64,000 nt of DNA, taken from positions 1,984,001-2,048,000 of the forward strand of contig OZ243959.1 of NCBI GenBank assembly GCA_965214525.1, read 5' to 3'. Positions 61,679 to 64,000 of the stretch are shown one piece after another (position 1 is the first letter of the stretch; each line of letters starts with the position of its first letter). Below the pieces are notes generated by a model. That model was not told the origin of the DNA. It was given only the letters and a program-made list of their open reading frames with translations, and did no database searches. Source of the DNA: Qipengyuania_B sp965214525. GTDB taxonomy: Bacteria; Pseudomonadota; Alphaproteobacteria; Sphingomonadales; Sphingomonadaceae. The position numbers and the translations under genes are program-made.

Positions 61679-62380
61679 CTACGGTTTGGCGATGATTGCA
61701 ATTTGCCGACCTTCGCTTGCATTTCCCGCATGGGTGGCGCGGCGGTAAGAGAAGAACCCGGCCTCTTCGGTATAGGTGTCGACAGGCGATACTTCGACAT
61801 CGGCAATGCCGGCGCGATCCAGTCGGCGCGCGATATAGCCCGGCAGGTCGAACCGGTAACGGCCTTCTTGCCCCGCGGCGGCAAAGAACGCGTCATCGCC
61901 GTCAGCAAACGCTGCACGCAATGTTCGATCCACTTCGTAGCTGCCTTGCGCGATCGCCGGGCCGACCGCTGCCGCGATGTGCGATCTGCGCGCGCCGAGT
62001 TGTTCCATCGCGGCCACGGTCGCCTCGCACACCCCGGCAAGAGCCCCGCGCCAACCGGCATGGGCCGCCCCGATGATTCCGGCAGCGGCATCACAGAACA
62101 GGACCGGGGCGCAATCCGCCGTGACGATGCCCAACGCGGTGCCCGGTGTCGCGGACACGATCGCGTCGGCTTCGGGTCGATCATCGTAGGACCACGGCCG
62201 GTCCACCACGGCAACGTCCGCCCCGTGGACCTGACGCACCATGACCAGCCCTGTGCGAGCCGCGACTTGCTCGACCGCCGTATCGCGCGCCGCGGCCGAT
62301 CGCGCATCCCAGACCCGCCCGCAAAAGCCATGCGGAACGGCTGCCAGGTTGCCGCTGCGATGGATCGTCGGCTCAACCAA
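61679..62380 (-). CDS. pgeF: Peptidoglycan editing factor PgeF (laccase-fold)
   Basis: 233 residues from a TTG at 62380, inside the 3' end of pepN (overlap of 8 bases). Signatures: VRQVHGADVAVV, GIVTADCAPVLFCD, AAHAGWRGALAG and HAGNASEGRQIA. Members (YfiH) remove non-canonical amino acids from peptidoglycan stem peptides. The overlapping TTG start implies translation coupled to pepN. Confidence 0.92.
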   Translation of the reverse strand: MVEPTIHRSGNLAAVPHGFCGRVWDARSAAARDTAVEQVAARTGLVMVRQVHGADVAVVDRPWSYDDRPEADAIVSATPGTALGIVTADCAPVLFCDAAAGIIGAAHAGWRGALAGVCEATVAAMEQLGARRSHIAAAVGPAIAQGSYEVDRTLRAAFADGDDAFFAAAGQEGRYRFDLPGYIARRLDRAGIADVEVSPVDTYTEEAGFFSYRRATHAGNASEGRQIAIIAKP

Positions 62381-64000
62381 GCGTGCGGGTCACCTGCTCG
62401 TACGTATCGCGCGACAGGGCGGGCGCGTTGGCGATCCGCTCCAATTGTTCGCGCATGAGCTTTGCGCGGCGCGGTTCGATGCGCCGCCAACGCCCGAGAG
62501 GGGGGACGAAACGCGCTGCCGTCTGCGGGTTGATGGAATCGAGTTGCAGGATGAGGTCGGCGATCATGCGATACCCCTCTCCGTCGTGCGCATGGAACCC
62601 CAGCGGGTTGCCCGCAAACGCCATGTAGAGCGAACGCACGCGGTTGGGATTGCGCAGCGTGAAGTCGGGGTGTTCACCCAACGCCTGGACATGCGCGATC
62701 ACGTTGGGATGCAGGGACATGGCCTGGATCGCGAACCACTTGTCAATCACCAGCGGGTTATCGCTATAGCGGTTGTAGAAATTGATCAGTTTGCTGGTGC
62801 GTTGCGGCGTGTCGAGCCCGGCAAGCACCATCAGCGCGCCTTGCCGGTCGGTCATGTTGTCGGCACGCTCGTATTGATGGGCCGCCAGATCCGCAGCCTT
62901 TTGGGGTTCGCTTGCAGCCGCGTAGCCGAGTATCAGCGACTTCACCTTGCGCGCACCCTTGGCGTCCGCATCCAGGCTGAACGGTACCTTTTCGGCCCGA
63001 GCGTAGACGTCATGAAACGGCTGCCGCAATCGCGTGCCGAGCGTGGCTTTCAATGCTTCGCGTTCTTGAAAGATGCGGGCTGGATCGGCCTGATCGATCC
63101 GCTCCATCAGGTAGGCGTGGCTGGGCAGGATGAGGAGTTCGCCGCGCATGGAATCGTCCAGCGCCCGGTCCGTCAACGCCGCTTCGACGGCAGTGGCGAT
63201 TGCCTCTGCGCTCGATTGGCGACCGGCCTCGTCGAAGGCGCCTTGCGAGCCCGCTACCAGGTGGCCGACCATTAGATCCTGCATGGCCTCGTAGCGCGCG
63301 AACGGGTCATCATCTTTCGCCGCGAGAAACACGAGGTCCGCAGGCGACATTTCCCGTTCGATGGTCACGGGCGCGGTAAAGCCGCGATTGATCGACAGCA
63401 CAGGATCCTCGCCAGCGTCGAGGCGGAAGGTGTCGCTTGGCCGATCGAGCACGATCAGATGTTCCGCGCCCGGATCGCTGCTCGCCCGGTCATGCACCGC
63501 GACCTGGAGCGGGATTGGCATAGGTTGCTTGTCGGGCTGTCCCGGTGTGGGCGGGATTTTCTGCGAAAGGCGCAGGACCACCTCGCCATCCCCCCGTTCC
63601 ATCGCGACCCTTACCGTAGGCGTACCGGCCTGCTTGTACCAGTTGCGGAACTGCGTCAGGTCGAGTTCGGCCCCTTCCTCCATCGCCACGATGAAATCTT
63701 CGCAGGTCGCTGCCTCGCCGTCGTGCCGGGCAAAGTACAGGTCCGTCCCCTGCCGGAACCGCTCATCGCCCGCCATCACCCGCATCATGCGGATGACCTC
63801 TGCTCCCTTGTTGTACACGGTAGAAGTGTAGAAGTTGCTGATCTCGCGGTAGGAATCCGGCCGGATCGGATGCGCCAATGGTCCGCTATCCTCGGGGAAC
63901 TGGATACTGCGCAACACCCGCACATCTTCGATGCGCTTGACCGGGGCGGAGTGCATATCCTGGCTGAACAATTGGTCGCGCAGGACGGTGAACCCCTCTT
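62373..64000 (-). CDS. pepN: Aminopeptidase N, C-terminal part (start beyond the window)
   Basis: The window covers the last 542 or so residues. NFYTSTVYNKGAEVIRMM (after the HEYFHNW-type zinc region, which lies off the edge) and FRQGTDLYFARHDGEAATCEDF are M1 aminopeptidase features. The C-terminal domain FQEREALKATLGTRLRQPFHDVYARAEKV is typical of PepN. The 5' end is off the right edge. Confidence 0.92.
   Translation of the reverse strand, partial: EGFTVLRDQLFSQDMHSAPVKRIEDVRVLRSIQFPEDSGPLAHPIRPDSYREISNFYTSTVYNKGAEVIRMMRVMAGDERFRQGTDLYFARHDGEAATCEDFIVAMEEGAELDLTQFRNWYKQAGTPTVRVAMERGDGEVVLRLSQKIPPTPGQPDKQPMPIPLQVAVHDRASSDPGAEHLIVLDRPSDTFRLDAGEDPVLSINRGFTAPVTIEREMSPADLVFLAAKDDDPFARYEAMQDLMVGHLVAGSQGAFDEAGRQSSAEAIATAVEAALTDRALDDSMRGELLILPSHAYLMERIDQADPARIFQEREALKATLGTRLRQPFHDVYARAEKVPFSLDADAKGARKVKSLILGYAAASEPQKAADLAAHQYERADNMTDRQGALMVLAGLDTPQRTSKLINFYNRYSDNPLVIDKWFAIQAMSLHPNVIAHVQALGEHPDFTLRNPNRVRSLYMAFAGNPLGFHAHDGEGYRMIADLILQLDSINPQTAARFVPPLGRWRRIEPRRAKLMREQLERIANAPALSRDTYEQVTRTLG

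Overview
The window looks like a chromosomal segment of an alphaproteobacterium of the order Sphingomonadales, most likely Erythrobacteraceae. This is inferred from the gene order, the high G+C, the MipZ-type ATPase, the 3' end of a gene-transfer-agent (GTA) tail module followed by a DUF2793 gene, and the number of TonB-dependent systems. No database search was possible, so family calls rest on motifs, length and neighbourhood.

Layout. 0-4.2 kb holds the end of the GTA/phage-like tail cluster (gp12 partial, gp13, gp14, gp15, DUF2793). 4.3-6.1 kb holds an OmpA porin and a Cu/Zn superoxide dismutase lipoprotein. 6.1-11.5 kb is a minus-strand run argD-argF-hslO-queC-MFS. A double cold-shock-domain protein faces a plus-strand run (TIGR01244 phosphatase-like, a hypothetical, sterol-desaturase family, GMC oxidoreductase, DUF1232). 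16.5-27.4 kb carries amtB, the run prfC-hydrolase-PNPOx-EEP, and rpmI-rplT-pheS-pheT-SDR with a strong terminator-like hairpin before pheS. 30.3-35 kb has a MazF/PemK-like gene, prs, glpX and hom. 36-39 kb is a tonB-exbB-exbD-exbD operon. 39-47 kb has a Lhr-like helicase, a BON protein, phosphomannomutase, a J-domain protein, mipZ and panC. 47-56 kb has two outer-membrane uptake systems: a lipoprotein plus TonB receptor pair, and a Fur-box-preceded PepSY/small membrane protein/siderophore receptor operon. 55.9 kb is tRNA-Gly(UCC). 56-64 kb has a frameshifted OmpA-like lipoprotein gene, a CPA-type cation:proton antiporter, the bc1 complex operon (petA-petB-petC), pgeF and a partial pepN.

The most interesting locus is 28.4-30.7 kb. 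A bacteriorhodopsin-like gene with a D-T-G triad in helix C (the cytoplasmic proton donor replaced by Gly) lies between two 96%-identical 153-bp direct repeats. The repeats are the 3' end of a hisN (histidinol-phosphatase, IMPase-family) gene. The longer hisN copy appears broken: it has a one-base frameshift and ATA where the start codon should be. The rhodopsin gene is visibly lower in G+C than its surroundings. A solitary MazF-like gene, also lower in G+C, sits on the other side of hisN. Together this looks like a laterally acquired phototrophy cassette that used or damaged hisN on entry. The rhodopsin also lacks the extracellular proton-release glutamates and has two histidine-rich loops predicted to face the cytoplasm. 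These features place it near the DTG/DTS ('mirror proteorhodopsin') clade.

Two frameshifts (hisN at about 30053, OmpA-like lipoprotein at about 56475) could be real lesions or assembly errors. This cannot be resolved from the sequence alone.
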